40,046 nucleotides of DNA, taken from IMG/VR virus record IMGVR_UViG_3300032299_001432, positions 1-40,046 of that record. One strand, 5' to 3'. Below the pieces are notes generated by a model. It saw nothing but the letters and a program-made list of their open reading frames with translations, did not search any database and had not been told where the DNA came from. Positions 9,238 to 18,000 of the stretch are shown piece after piece. Within the stretch, counting starts at the first letter, position 1. Every line of letters begins with the position of its first letter. Position numbers and translations under genes: made by a program. This stretch comes from a virus.

Positions 9238-10326
9238 TTATAACTCCTGAGAAGTCGGCGGGAATCCTCCAAATGGTAAAGGACTACCAAATCTTTTTCT
9301 ACATCCTTTTAATCTTTTAGAGCATTGATCTGCAATCCAATAATTATTATTAAATGGAGAATACAAATTATTATTTATTTTTGAAACAAAATAATAATTA
9401 ATTCCATTCAATTCAACATAAACATATTGTCCTTTTGAATAATTTGCATTATTAGCTTTTTGCCATAAAGTAGGGTTTCCAGGTGAAATTCCAACTCCTA
9501 ATAAACTACTTATAACTTCGTCTTTATCATTTGCGACTGGTGGATTTACGTACCCACACCCTTCTCCTCTATAATCAAAAGAGCAAGATTCAGCATATAA
9601 TGTCCTAAGTGGAAGTTTTATATTTTCTAAATCTAAAATTGAACTTAATTCATATTGTAAAACATTTTTATTTTCTTTTAATTTTCTATCAATATAATAA
9701 ATATCTGGATTTAATTGAGCGTAACTATCTGGATCAATTGTGAAATCATCATCATTTATAATTCCGCCATAACTTTTAAAATTGACGGCATCAAGATATT
9801 TCAAAAAAGTTCTTTTTCTAGTGATTTCTAAACCAATTATATCGCCAATTGATCGAATTGTATTTTTTATTTTTACAAAAAAAGCTTCATATGATTCAAT
9901 TTGATTTTGACTAGTAAAAGTTAATTTTGGTTTTGGTAAAGTTCCTCTAGCCATTATTTCAAGTCCTTCGATTAAAATTGGAAATGGAACATATCTTTTT
10001 CCTTGCCAGATTATTTGATTAAATAAAGTTGGACTACTTAAATTTGAACTAGTATTTTCAAAATTTATTGTCATATTATGAAAACGTAAAATTCCTAGTG
10101 GAGAATCTATCTGTGCACTATCATAATCTGGAAGACTTTGTGAATTATTATATGGTATTGGAATTTCATTAGAAAAACTTAATTCCGCTAAATCTATATC
10201 ATCTCTTTCTATTCCAAAATTTCTAAAGTCAAATTCATATAAAGTTATTAAAGCGGATGGATTTAATTTAGAGCCTTCTATAGATATTTTTTTTGTACCA
10301 AGTTGTTCGTTAGAATTAATACTCAT
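9238..10326 (-). CDS. L: Minor tail protein L (iron-sulfur tail tip protein)
   Basis: This 362-residue homologue of lambda gpL links the tail tube to the tip. The N-terminal beta-rich domain is followed by a C-terminal module with four cysteines that in lambda gpL bind a [4Fe-4S] cluster: ESCSFDYRGEGCGY (Cys at about 246 and 255), then DQCSKRLKGCRKRFG (Cys335 and Cys342), then the family ending LPFGGFPP. All four cysteines are present. It is longer than lambda gpL (232) partly because residues ~275-330, between the two Cys pairs, hold an insert resembling a small carbohydrate-binding module: WQKANNANYSKGQYVYVELNGINYYFV, ending in YWIADQ. The start overlaps the gpM stop by four bases (ATGA), and gpI follows after two bases. 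Confidence 0.93.
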   Translation of the reverse strand: MSINSNEQLGTKKISIEGSKLNPSALITLYEFDFRNFGIERDDIDLAELSFSNEIPIPYNNSQSLPDYDSAQIDSPLGILRFHNMTINFENTSSNLSSPTLFNQIIWQGKRYVPFPILIEGLEIMARGTLPKPKLTFTSQNQIESYEAFFVKIKNTIRSIGDIIGLEITRKRTFLKYLDAVNFKSYGGIINDDDFTIDPDSYAQLNPDIYYIDRKLKENKNVLQYELSSILDLENIKLPLRTLYAESCSFDYRGEGCGYVNPPVANDKDEVISSLLGVGISPGNPTLWQKANNANYSKGQYVYVELNGINYYFVSKINNNLYSPFNNNYWIADQCSKRLKGCRKRFGSPLPFGGFPPTSQEL

Positions 10327-10868
10327 ACATTTGAAGTTTCAGAAAATTTTGCTGTTATATTATAATTATTATAAAAATTATAACCTATATCCCATTCATC
10401 ACAAATAAATCTTTTTGGATAAGATTGAGATGCATCAAAATTATATGGAAATGGAGCATCAAAAAAGAAAGAATCTGTAGCTTTTCTTTTATGTAAAAAA
10501 TGAGCAATCGCTCTTGTTTCATTTTTACCTCTTCCTTCGAAATTTAAATTAAATTTTTGAAGATTATTGTTTATTCCATCAGCCATACGTTGTTCGTACC
10601 CATTACCAAATTTTATAACATTTACAGCTGGCTTCATTTGTAATTGAGAAGCATAAGTTGGTTTCCAAAAGAACTCTGGTTTTGTTACAGCAGAATAATA
10701 TCTATATCCTCCCCAGTAAATATTCGAAGTGGAAGAGGTTGGAGTATGATTTAAATTATCATCAACTAAACTATAATAATAATTATTACTACTTAATACA
10801 ATGTCATTTTTAACATATGATATGTTACTGTTATAACCACTTACGCTATATAATGATAAATCACTCAT
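10323..10868 (-). CDS. M: Minor tail protein M, with N-terminal CBM-like extension
   Basis: This is a 181-residue lambda gpM homologue, a tail tip component that bridges the distal tail and gpL. The family domain covers residues ~60-181: FFWKPTYASQLQMKPAVNVIKFGNGYEQR, NLNFEGRGKNETRAIAHFL, DSFFFDAPFPYN, KRFICDEWDIGY. The first ~55 residues (YSVSGYNSNISYVKNDIVL, NNYYYSLVDDNLNHTP, YWGG) are extra relative to lambda gpM (109 residues). They look like a CBM5/12-type module (aromatic, V.....YY......N..P, W), similar to the insert in gpL. It is the first gene of the M-L-I-J unit. Two GGTGTAA copies, one-base variants of the phage's AGTGTAA motif, lie 7 and 24 bases upstream of the ATG, on the - strand side of a divergent promoter region. 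Confidence 0.9.
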   Translation of the reverse strand: MSDLSLYSVSGYNSNISYVKNDIVLSSNNYYYSLVDDNLNHTPTSSTSNIYWGGYRYYSAVTKPEFFWKPTYASQLQMKPAVNVIKFGNGYEQRMADGINNNLQKFNLNFEGRGKNETRAIAHFLHKRKATDSFFFDAPFPYNFDASQSYPKRFICDEWDIGYNFYNNYNITAKFSETSNV

Positions 10869-10923
10869 TTTTACCTTACACCTTTAGTATTATTACACCT
10901 ATTAATAGTGTAATTAATTTATA
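10869..10923. promoter_or_regulatory. Divergent promoter region between gpM and the + strand tube-like gene
   Basis: This 55-base gap separates two divergent genes. Read on the + strand it contains AGTGTAA at 10907-10913, ten bases before the ATG at 10924. Read on the - strand it contains GGTGTAA at 10899-10893 and again at 10882-10876, 24 and 7 bases before the gpM ATG at 10868. ATTACAC and GTGTAAT at 10892-10914 form an inverted repeat. Both genes facing away from the gap have the motif in their own orientation, which supports a promoter rather than a coding or terminator role. Confidence 0.55.
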
Positions 10924-11799
10924 ATGTTAAGAAGAATTGTCAAAGAAAATCAAAGGTTATTTATAGATTCTAAAGAGGTTTTAGGAATACAAGACTTTAG
11001 TTTTAACTATAATTTACCAATAGATCTTACAAGATACCTTGGTATGGAAAGTGTTACTTTTTCTCATTCTAAACCAGTAACAGCAGAAATAACAGTTAAT
11101 AAACTTCTAATAGATTCTGATAATTTCATTAATTATACAGGAGATACCACATTTAGTGGATATTTAGAATATAAGGATAAATATTTTGCTTTTAATTCTG
11201 GCATACTAAATAATTATTCTATTTCTTGTGCAGTTAATCAAATACCAACTCTAAATGCAAATTTAACAGTACTTGGCGAATTTGGACAAGGAGTAGATAA
11301 AAGTTTATCAGTTTTGCCTAAAAACGATATAACAATAGCAGATTATGGAGACATAGAAGTAACTTTAAATGATTTTGAATTTAATAGGCTTCAAAATTTT
11401 ACATTGACTATAGATACAAATAGAAATATATTATACAAGTTGGGTAGTTCTTATCCATTTCAAATAATCACCAATCCGCCAGTTGTTACAAATCTTACAT
11501 TTGGAATTAAAGTTGATGATTATCAAGTCAAAAATATAAGAGATTTATTGTGCCAATATAAGGTAGAATCTTTAGGCATAACATTTAAAGATTTTAAAAA
11601 CCCAAATGGATCTCCTATTTTATCTTTTAATTTTAATGAAGCTATATTTCTTGGCGAGGGTTATCAAGGATCAGTTGGAGATTCTTCTATCGTTAACTTA
11701 ACTTATCAAGCTTTTAGCAGACCTACTCTTCCAATTACGAATAGAAATAATCTGCAGAGTGAAGATACAATAGATCGAACTAATAATATTAGTTTTTAA
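10924..11799 (+). CDS. Tail-tube-fold paralogue, inverted within the tail cluster
   Basis: This 291-residue protein is the only + strand gene within the structural region. Its architecture matches the major tail tube protein and the two proteins at 13362-14998. A first half ends in SISCAVNQIPTLNANLTVLGEF, comparable to SYSINAAVGGFPTVSVSAEG in the tube protein. A second half contains QNFTLTIDTNRNILYKLGSSYPFQI, comparable to DFTISFDLGRDPIQKLGNRFAF. I infer a tube-like beta-barrel protein, perhaps a distal tail component or minor tube variant. The ATG has no Shine-Dalgarno, but AGTGTAA lies ten bases upstream. Its 3' end overlaps the convergent membrane-protein gene by 11 bases. It could have been inverted out of the neighbouring tube-like gene pair. 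Confidence 0.65.
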   Translation: MLRRIVKENQRLFIDSKEVLGIQDFSFNYNLPIDLTRYLGMESVTFSHSKPVTAEITVNKLLIDSDNFINYTGDTTFSGYLEYKDKYFAFNSGILNNYSISCAVNQIPTLNANLTVLGEFGQGVDKSLSVLPKNDITIADYGDIEVTLNDFEFNRLQNFTLTIDTNRNILYKLGSSYPFQIITNPPVVTNLTFGIKVDDYQVKNIRDLLCQYKVESLGITFKDFKNPNGSPILSFNFNEAIFLGEGYQGSVGDSSIVNLTYQAFSRPTLPITNRNNLQSEDTIDRTNNISF

Positions 11800-12079
11800 T
11801 TTTAAAATAAATTTTATATAAAAAACAAGCGAAAAGATGAGTTGATAATCCGCAAAATGGAAAAGAAAAGATTCCAAGAGTACAGTAAAGAGGATTATAA
11901 AACAAACTAGTAAAAATCCCCATCCAAAAACTAGAACATTCTGGGCATAATAATGGTCGCCTAATATATGGAATCTTAGCTATAAAATTTCTTACTGGCG
12001 CAAATATATCAGAAAAACTCCAAACAAAACTAACTCCTAAGCTTAATATTATATAAGTAAGAAGTTCAAAGAATATCAT
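11789..12079 (-). CDS. Small multi-pass membrane protein with CPECSSFW motif
   Basis: This 96-residue protein is very hydrophobic, with probable membrane segments near residues 3-22, 48-66 and 67-90 (FFELLTYIILSLGVSFVW, MGIFTSLFY, LFACFLYKIYFKI). The motif LLCPECSSFWMG (residues ~43-54) resembles the C-x2-C-x3-W-G signature of a small membrane protein family (DUF1360-like) found in phages and bacteria. Its function is unknown; a role at the inner membrane during DNA entry, superinfection exclusion or lysis is possible but not shown. It overlaps the preceding gene by four bases (ATGA) and the convergent + strand gene by 11 bases. Confidence 0.6.
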   Translation of the reverse strand: MIFFELLTYIILSLGVSFVWSFSDIFAPVRNFIAKIPYIRRPLLCPECSSFWMGIFTSLFYNPLYCTLGIFSFPFCGLSTHLFACFLYKIYFKIKN

Positions 12080-12489
12080 AAAAAGAAAACGTTAACGTAT
12101 TCATCATCAATTTTTGAAGTTGAAAATGCTCTATAATTAGCTCTTTCTTGAATCAAGCGATTTTGAAAAGCTTGCCATTCTGAAATTTTAACTTTCTCAA
12201 CTACTCCAGAATATGATTTTACTGTATATCTTTGAGTGATTGATTGAAGGTTAACTTCTAATCCAGTATTTTCAATAAAATTATTTAAGAAATCAAGAGA
12301 TTTTTGTCTATTTGTATTAACATAATTTTCTACTTTACCTCTGCAACTACAATTTGGATTAGTGCTTGCGCTCTCTATATCTGCATAAATTTCGGGCGCT
12401 ACAGCTTGAAAAGCGGTTTTAAATTGTTCATTTGATACTAATTCTAAGAATATCTTAGAAAGAAAAGGATAATCGTTGGGTATACTCAT
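12076..12489 (-). CDS. Unknown small protein of the tail cluster
   Basis: This is a 137-residue protein that I do not recognise. The N-terminal half is helical (FLSKIFLELVSNEQFKTAF), with a short CSC pair near residue 48. The C-terminal half contains QRYTVKSYSGVVEKVKISEWQAFQNRL. There is no signal peptide. Its position between tube-like genes and the membrane protein suggests a structural or assembly role, but nothing in the sequence fixes this. The ATG at 12489 has no clear Shine-Dalgarno and no AGTGTAA motif upstream, so it is probably read from the 14998 unit. Its stop overlaps the membrane protein start (ATGA). Confidence 0.6.
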   Translation of the reverse strand: MSIPNDYPFLSKIFLELVSNEQFKTAFQAVAPEIYADIESASTNPNCSCRGKVENYVNTNRQKSLDFLNNFIENTGLEVNLQSITQRYTVKSYSGVVEKVKISEWQAFQNRLIQERANYRAFSTSKIDDEYVNVFFL

Positions 12490-12508
12490 ATTATATTATA
12501 TATTTAAT

Positions 12509-13354
12509 TTATTTTTTTTCTAATTTATCATTTATTTCAAGTAGCATTTTTTCTATTTGCATGAATTTATTGTCCATCCTCAAAAGGATATCTTCGAACA
12601 TTTTTGATGCAATTTCATCTTCTATCTCTGGAAACGGAAGATTCAAGTAAGGTAATTTATTCTGCACTATATAAAAATATTCATTATCTTTATTTAAATT
12701 AGATATGTCAGTATAAGTTTTTATTAAAATTTTGTTTACTATTACTAATCCTTCTTTTACATTTTGAGGCAAAGGATTCAATAAATCTAAAATAATAAAA
12801 TTATCTCTATAAGTAATATTTTTAATTAAATTTGTTTGAAAACTTTTAACTGTTGATTTTCTATAAAAATGATCAATATAAATTTTTGATCCTGCATCAC
12901 TTACAAATGCAGTTGCTGGTTCTGGTGGAACTATATAAGATCCCTTTTCTTCCATTTCTAAATCTATACTTACATCGTCGATTTCTGATACTCTTAAAAT
13001 AGTTCTCCTATTATTTGAAACTAATCCATCTTGAGGATAAAAGTTTTGATTTTTATATATTACCCCTTCTCTGCTAGACAACTCTTTGTATCCAAAAAAT
13101 TCATACTCATCATAATAAATATCTATATAATCACCAATGGAAAATTCTTTAGTATTTTCAAAAATATGAATTTTGTTTTCTGCTTCTATTTTTTTAAATT
13201 GTTTTTGAATTTTATAATTATCGAAACTGTCAATTCTTAGGGTAAATAAATCTTTATCAAAAACTAAAAACGTATTCTTTCTTAAAGGTATGTTGGATAT
13301 ATTGGCATTAATTAATATTCCATCTTTAATTTTTGTGGCAGTATATCTTTCCAT
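12509..13354 (-). CDS. Unknown protein with C-terminal coiled coil, tail cluster
   Basis: This 281-residue protein has no family I can recognise. Residues 1-240 are rich in short beta strands and in aromatic and charged residues (FSIGDYIDIYYDEYEFFGY, RTILRVSEIDDVSIDLEM), with a pro/ala hinge PPEPATAF near residue 145. The last ~40 residues (ASKMFEDILLRMDNKFMQIE and onward) form a likely helical coiled coil. A beta-domain followed by a coiled coil suits an oligomeric virion component such as a small tail fibre or tip accessory protein, but this is inference from position. It starts seven bases after the tube-like gene stop and lies in the same transcription unit. Confidence 0.6.
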   Translation of the reverse strand: MERYTATKIKDGILINANISNIPLRKNTFLVFDKDLFTLRIDSFDNYKIQKQFKKIEAENKIHIFENTKEFSIGDYIDIYYDEYEFFGYKELSSREGVIYKNQNFYPQDGLVSNNRRTILRVSEIDDVSIDLEMEEKGSYIVPPEPATAFVSDAGSKIYIDHFYRKSTVKSFQTNLIKNITYRDNFIILDLLNPLPQNVKEGLVIVNKILIKTYTDISNLNKDNEYFYIVQNKLPYLNLPFPEIEDEIASKMFEDILLRMDNKFMQIEKMLLEINDKLEKK

Positions 13355-13361
13355 TAATAGA

Positions 13362-14204
13362 TTATATGAAATATTTTAAGGATATTCTAGAATTTATAAT
13401 ATCATTAGGTTTTGTATTAAAATTTTTATTCATTAAATAGCCTGTTTTTAAGAATATCTGTATTCCCATAGAAGGAGATGTCATTCCTGTATATACGATT
13501 TTTGTGCCACTTATTATATTATTTATATCTCTTATACCGACTCCATAAGTATCTAGATCAACTGCTAAATCAATTTCTTCTTTATTGTATATTACTCTAG
13601 AAGGATATGTGCTATTTATATCATAAACCGCTTGAACATTAGCTGAATAATTAAAATCCATTCTTTTTACTTGATGTTTATTAAATTCATTATAATCATC
13701 TTTAAAAGCTATAAGAGTATTAGCGCCATGAGCATAATAATGTCCAGATGTGGAATTTATAGGGTAATTTTCATTTCCAACGCTTCCTGTAAATCCATTG
13801 ATACCAGTGTTATAAAATATAAATTCAGCTTGATTTTGAATTAAATTATTGGGTTCAATTGAAGCAGTAAAAGATCTTAAATAACCGCTTTCAAATACGC
13901 TATCACCAAATGCTATTTTAAAGTTATTTTTAACTCCATTTTCTGCAAATATATTATCAAAAAATACATTATCATAAGGCACTTGACTTATAAAGTTAAG
14001 TTGAATTGTAGATGTTAATCCTTGGGAATTAAAACCTCTATATGGTTTTTTATAGTTTACCGCAAAAGCAAAATTTGCACTTGGGTTAATATTTAATGAT
14101 ACATTTTGAGCTATGAAATTATAGTAAGAATATTCGCAATCTTTAATTCCAGAAGAATTATATGCTTCTAAAGTTATTGGTAAATTTTTATGAGAATAAA
14201 ACAT
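13362..14204 (-). CDS. Tail-tube-fold paralogue B
   Basis: This 280-residue protein has the two-half layout of the phage's tail tube protein. The first half contains YLRSFTASIEPNNLIQNQAEF followed by IFYNTG, and the second contains MDFNYSANVQAVYDINSTYPS and EEIDLAVDLDTYG. These align by eye with YLESFSLSINPSTVASAQVNF and FGLNYSIKLQHQPINTIGSSYP of the neighbouring gene. The pair are probably tandem duplicates that have diverged strongly. Likely roles are minor or distal tail proteins that extend or cap the tube. The start overlaps the stop of the upstream paralogue (TAATG), indicating translational coupling. Confidence 0.65.
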   Translation of the reverse strand: MFYSHKNLPITLEAYNSSGIKDCEYSYYNFIAQNVSLNINPSANFAFAVNYKKPYRGFNSQGLTSTIQLNFISQVPYDNVFFDNIFAENGVKNNFKIAFGDSVFESGYLRSFTASIEPNNLIQNQAEFIFYNTGINGFTGSVGNENYPINSTSGHYYAHGANTLIAFKDDYNEFNKHQVKRMDFNYSANVQAVYDINSTYPSRVIYNKEEIDLAVDLDTYGVGIRDINNIISGTKIVYTGMTSPSMGIQIFLKTGYLMNKNFNTKPNDIINSRISLKYFI

Positions 14205-14998
14205 TAGTAATATTTCGTAAACTTTCTTAAAGTTGTTACGACTCCATTATTCTGAGTACTTGCGCTAGCAGAAATAGATTGAGCATCATTTATTGATATA
14301 GAATAGTCTATATCTGGACAACATATTGCAGAAGAATTAATTGTAATTGATTTCGTATCTCCAGTATAAAGTATTCTTTTGTAAAGATTTTCTGTAAGCT
14401 CTAATTCTTCTACTGCGCCATGAAATTTTATTGTTTTTGGATAACTTGAGCCAATTGTATTTATAGGTTGATGTTGTAATTTTATGCTATAATTTAAACC
14501 AAAATATTCAGAGGACTCGCCAATTGAAACATTAGTTTCTGTGCCATGCAAAAAGTCTGCATCAACATTTGTATTAGCTGGTAATTGATATTTTCCAAAT
14601 TGACCACTAGCAGGAGAATAACTTATAAAATTAACTTGCGCCGAAGCAACTGTGCTAGGATTAATACTTAATGAAAAACTTTCCAAATAACATTTTTGAA
14701 AAGTTAAACCTCCAATATCAACATAATATGGAGTAGCATTTTCAAATTGACCGCTTTTATGTAGTTCTAATATGGATCTTATTGGATCACTATTTTGTAT
14801 AAGATATTGAAAAGATACATTATTAGTTATATAGCCATTAGGAGATTGAAGTGGATAAGAGTTGTAATAACCTATTGCCTTGACTTCTGTTAGAGTGTTT
14901 GTTGTGCTACAATTTCCATTAGTAGCTACCAAAAATGATAGATTATTTAAATCACTTCCTACTCTTATGGGCGCATGTTTAAAAGAAAGGCTTTCCAT
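14204..14998 (-). CDS. Tail-tube-fold paralogue A
   Basis: This 264-residue protein begins MESLSFKHAPIRVGSDLNNL. It carries YLESFSLSINPSTVASAQVNF followed by ISYSPASG (residues ~105-135) and FGLNYSIKLQHQPINTIGSSYP (~168-190), the repeated strands shared with the tube protein (28291-29388) and the two other paralogues. A cysteine pair (ICCPD) lies near residue 228. I infer a minor or distal tail protein. It is the first gene of a transcription unit: AGTGTAA lies nine bases before the ATG and there is no Shine-Dalgarno (AGTGTAAATCTTATATATGG), unlike most genes within operons here. Confidence 0.65.
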   Translation of the reverse strand: MESLSFKHAPIRVGSDLNNLSFLVATNGNCSTTNTLTEVKAIGYYNSYPLQSPNGYITNNVSFQYLIQNSDPIRSILELHKSGQFENATPYYVDIGGLTFQKCYLESFSLSINPSTVASAQVNFISYSPASGQFGKYQLPANTNVDADFLHGTETNVSIGESSEYFGLNYSIKLQHQPINTIGSSYPKTIKFHGAVEELELTENLYKRILYTGDTKSITINSSAICCPDIDYSISINDAQSISASASTQNNGVVTTLRKFTKYY

Positions 14999-15007
14999 AT
15001 ATAAGAT

Positions 15008-15017
15008 TTACACTATT
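15008..15017 (-). promoter_or_regulatory. AGTGTAA late-promoter-like motif for the 14998 unit
   Basis: On the - strand this reads TAATAGTGTAA, nine bases before the ATG at 14998. It lies in the 65-base gap after the lectin-domain gene. No other signal is evident in the gap. Confidence 0.5.
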
Positions 15018-15063
15018 AAATTAAGTAGTTTTCGCGGTCTATGAGACATTATTATCATATGTA

Positions 15064-18000
15064 TTAATAATCACATTGAACGGTATAATAGCAATCGAAG
15101 CAGTTTGGCTCAAGCATATCCCATTCAAAACATCCTTCAGGATCTGAATAAGAAGGCTGCGGGATTCCACCCAAGCAAAGCGGGCAGCAGTAATCAGGTG
15201 GACCGCATGGATCTGGTGTAGTGGTAGTCGTTGTCGTCGTGGTAGTCGTGGTGGTAGTCGTGGTAGTAGTTGTAGTTGGCGCAACTCCTTCAACTACTGG
15301 TGGACCACAATCTGTATTATCTTCATAATAGCCTTCAGTATCACAATTTGCTATAGTGTAGCATTCATAACAAGTTCGTGGATCTTTGGAACATCCTAGT
15401 TCAAAATTAGTAGTGTTGTCTCCAACATTTACTGATACTGGGTATTTTCCTTGAGTATTACATTCTAAAGCTGAACCCACTAAGTATCCTCCATAAGTTC
15501 CAGCATAAGTAGAACAAGCGCAATTTGCACAATTAGCATCTGTTCCTGCTGGCGTGAAGGTTTGACACTCGCAATTTGGAAATACTTCACAAAGATCCAT
15601 TCCAGTTCTTACTATTGATGGATTAATTGGCTTTGTTGAAGAGTTGCTTATATAAACACTTAATGTTCCTCCAGAATAGTCTATCCAAACATGCTTGATC
15701 TGTCCATCAGCAAGATCTAAATTACATAATCTGGTTTGCTGAACAGAATCAACACTACCATTTATATTTATTTCAACAGAATTATTGTTATTATTATCGT
15801 CAGCTCCATTATTAAAAGTATCAAAACTTACAGCAATACTATTATTAATTCCACCATATCCTATTTGTCCTCCAAATCCACCAGCAGTATCAGATTGACT
15901 TTGAATTATAAAAGATATTCCATCTGCTCGGCTAGATGTGGGAGTCATTTTCATAGCAAAATAAACTTTAAATGGATAAACTCTTGTGCTATTCCAACTA
16001 TCTCCATTACAATCTCTAAATTTTATTGGTTTTTTAAAATAAAAATTACCAGCTTGTCCAAATTCATCATCTGTTAAAACTATAGCATTTACATCTGCGT
16101 TTTGATCTCCTGCAATATATGCATCTCCAACTAAATTAATACTATTTTTATAAAAGTCTTGATTATAACTTATTATATTATAAATATTTTGAAAACTAAA
16201 AGCAAGTATTTCATGTTTTTCTGCTTCATCGCCAGTGCTTGCTCCAAATCCAACAAAAGAATAATCGCATCCAATATCTGGACAGCAACCAGGATCGTCT
16301 TCTAAACATTTTACAAAATTAGATTTTTCTGTTACATTTTTAAGAAGATCTCTTTTTAAATTTTGATTTCCAAGTAAATCTTCTCCATACCTATGATATC
16401 CAGTTCCAATAACATTACAATATTCAGTAGACCAATTATATAAATTTCCAGCTTGATCTCCAGTATAAAATGATCCAGTATTCATATAATAACAATTATC
16501 ACAAGATTGTGATTCTGTTTTATTTAAAGCACTTACATATGCATTTACAAAAGATGAATCTTGGCTATTAACTACAGTATTACCACTTTGATAGATTGGT
16601 ATGTTTGGAGTAGGATAATCAATTATTGTAGATGGAAAATTAATGTTTTTAGCTATTGTTTTTTTCAATAAATTTTGTATTTGAGAATGATAAGATGATG
16701 TATCCTCGTAAGATAAACCAAAAAAAACTACATTATTACCAAATCTATCAGTTCCTCCAGCAGGATCAGGAAAAACAGTTGAAAGTCTTTCGCTATTTAT
16801 ATAATTTCCAAAACTTTGAACTTTATTTTTATTGTCTACTAACGCTATTGCGTTAGGGTTAGTGTTATACTCTCTAACTCCCGCAGTTATAAATGAATAA
16901 GGTTTCTCATGAACATTAGTCTCTTTTACGCCAAATCCTGCTGGACCTCCTGCAGGTTCGCTTTGAGTAGACCAAAGTTCAAATTCTTTGCTACTAGCAT
17001 AACCCATTCTAAATCCACTTGCTTGATAACTTTCACTTGAAAAAAGTATTTCAAAATTAACTGGAGTATTATTATAATTTTCTAATAAAAATAAAGTTGT
17101 CCAATTTCCAGTAAATTGAATTGGATAATTAGAATAACTTAAATAATCAGAAGAGGTTGAAATTTTATATCCGCTTTCAGTTCTATTAACGTTTCCATTA
17201 AAAGTTCCACTAAAATTTATATTCTTTAAATCATAAAAATTATTTCCTGTAAAATTATATCCAGATTTTAATATCCAAATATTTTTAAATTTATTCCAAA
17301 GACTATAATCTTTTAATCCAACAACAAAATTATTTATATCTTCTCTAATATTAAAATCTGATATTTGTGCTCTATTAATATAACTCAAAGCATCTGCATC
17401 TAAAACAGTAACAGAATTATTTGGACAAGGTAATGACATGGTAATATCATAATTACAAGAATCGCAGTTTATATTATTTAATGCGTTATTTTTTAAATTT
17501 TCTGCTTCAGCTTCAGCATTACAAATAACTTTATCTAAATTAACATATCCACTTGTTATTCCAGTAACACTTCCAGTAAAATAACAATTACTGTCATAAA
17601 GTTTTGGTTTAATATCAAGTGATGCTCCACTTTTTGCAATTATAAAATCAATTGGTAATACTCCAGGATTAGAAATTGTAAAATTCATTCCGCTTCTAAA
17701 ATCTATATTAAGACCACTATAGTCATAACTATAATTTGTATAAGCAGCTAATCTTACTTTTCTTGGAATTTGGCTATTTAAATAACCCGCACCTGGGGTG
17801 TAAAATTTGTTAACTAAAAATTGCGTGAATCCAGAAAAGGTTAATACTAATGGTATAGTATTAAAAATACATTGAGAAAATATTTCTCCAGATGTTTGAA
17901 GATTTATATCTACATAAAAACCAGTACTAATTCCAGTTGATTCTACATTTATATTAAAAAATCCACTCCCGCTATTTGTTGTTAATGGAAGATATGCATT

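Noticed and set aside
15039-15293. A - strand frame rich in Pro/Arg/Leu (QLLPRLPPRLPRRQRLPLHQ).
   Set aside because: It is an alternative-frame reading of the poly-Thr codon run in the lectin-domain gene and has no start signal.
15736-16077. A 113-codon + strand frame rich in Ile/Ser/Thr.
   Set aside because: It lies entirely opposite the lectin domain of the 15064-18528 gene and has biased, low-complexity composition typical of antisense frames.
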